Shown piece after piece: positions 63,165 through 64,000 of a DNA stretch of 64,000 bases (position 1 is its first letter; each line of letters begins with the position of its first letter). The translations under genes were made by a program, and so were the position numbers. Location of the stretch: the NCBI RefSeq assembly GCF_003073045.1, contig NC_037591.1:41925883-41989882 (forward strand), given 5' to 3'. The notes below the pieces were generated by a model that saw only the letters and a list, made by a program, of their open reading frames with translations, had not been told where the DNA came from and ran no database searches. The DNA comes from Pomacea canaliculata (lineage: Eukaryota > Mollusca > Gastropoda > Architaenioglossa > Ampullariidae).

Positions 63165-64000
63165 CGAAATGCCTGTCCGCTATATTTTCATATCATCCAT
63201 AAATTTTAACATTACTTGCTTTTTGTTTTCCTTAAATGTTATTAATTCTTTGATTAAATAAACTGAGAAGGTATATGTGTCAATTTGTTCATGTTCCATG
63301 GTGGTTTGGATGACTTAATGAGAGGTAGATATATGACTGGATTGTCTTCAACAAGTTTGTTTGTTTAACAGGGTTCTCACAGGGTCTACCCAGTAGTTTA
63401 AAATGAACACGAAACATTAGATATATGTATATGATTTCAGGAGGTAAAATATGACACACAAAACCTTCAGTTGCAGTCTCGTCCATATTGCAATAATTAA
63501 CACCTTGTTCTAATTGTGGTTCAACAGTTTCTAGTTAGGGTGGCGCTGTTTAATAATGGGAATTTACTTGTTAATGATGTCTTTCGGCATTTCATCGGTA
63601 TTTTACATTTGCTTTTTCTTAGCATCAATTCTGTTCGGTGTATAGTAAAGCCGTCAGCGAAAAAAAAAAAAAAAAAACAAAAACACAATAATAATAATAA
63701 AACAGACAATACAGTTCTTGTGTTAACCGAGGTGCAAAGATGTCAGCAAGTTTCTTTAACGCCCACTAAACTCAACGAACTACCTCTGCCATTTGCCTTG
63801 GTCTGCCTACAACCATGGTCCATGGACGTATATAGATATCAGTTCGTGCTACAGCTGTAGAAGTTCGTGGCTACAACTAAAAACATAATCCTGCCGCCAA
63901 GCTAGTTAACTCTTCCGATAATCAAGAGTTATCCCGACGCTGGCCGAGTTCATGCAGGGGTTAGTACCGGCTAACTCTGACGTAGGCAGGGAAGAATCCG
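63165..64000. other. Right edge, no gene recognised
   Basis: An A-rich tract with AAT triplets at 63659-63705 may be a retroelement tail. A core motif CATGGACGTATA lies at 63821. Small inverted repeats sit at 63907-63931 and 63960-63975. The start of a gene beyond the edge is possible. Confidence 0.3.

Noticed and set aside
1-64000. CRISPR array, rRNA or intact tRNA gene
   Set aside because: No regularly spaced repeats, rRNA core sequence or complete cloverleaf were seen; the tandem repeats present are microsatellites or minisatellites.

Overview
The window is animal nuclear DNA, AT-rich, with long introns, GT-AG splicing, microsatellites and decayed transposons. Two housekeeping genes, a SLC49A4-type transporter and FASTKD3, show that it is metazoan. 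The repeat content and LINE protein motifs (EHKTN, LVGP.EPL.ATVKRR) suggest a lophotrochozoan, most likely a gastropod mollusc. The species assignment is inference.

Left part, about 1-36,000. Three copies of a small secreted cysteine-rich precursor gene lie head to tail on the minus strand. From right to left they are gene A (exons at 35.4-35.5, 24.4-24.5 and 19.9-20.0 kb), gene B (7.2-7.3, 6.2 and 4.9-5.0 kb) and gene C (1.4-1.5 and 1.0-1.1 kb, running off the left edge). Each has a signal-peptide exon sharing the LYQA(V/A) core, then an exon with C-x6-C-x5-CC-x5-C. A and B also show a last exon with C-x5-C-x3-CC-x12-C-x(10-11)-C. Gene A joins cleanly into a 143-residue precursor with 11 cysteines after the signal peptide. 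B looks broken; C is incomplete in the window and its exons do not join cleanly as placed. Promoters of B and C are recognisably duplicated (E-box, CRE-like site, TATA box). I cannot name the family. Between the exons lie pogo/Tigger-type and hAT-type DNA transposons, an RNase H-bearing LINE 3' fragment, probable tRNA-derived SINEs, several interspersed repeat pairs and minisatellites.

Middle part, about 36,000-45,000. I recognise no complete gene. There is one probable SINE, degenerate tandem repeats and two 3' fragments of one LINE family in opposite orientation, one of which contains a short tandem expansion of its own coding sequence.

Right part, 45,400-61,700. Two convincing minus-strand genes lie in tandem. 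SLC49A4 (DIRC2-like, lysosomal MFS transporter) has 12 coding exons and 508 residues. FASTKD3 (mitochondrial RNA regulator with a C-terminal RAP domain) has six coding exons and about 655 residues, with one reading-frame discontinuity in its long first exon. A short motif (CAYGGACGTRTA) occurs four times in the right 9 kb, twice near presumed 5' ends of these genes. The last 2 kb hold two copies of a palindromic CCATGGGATGGG element, one with a perfect G-quadruplex motif.
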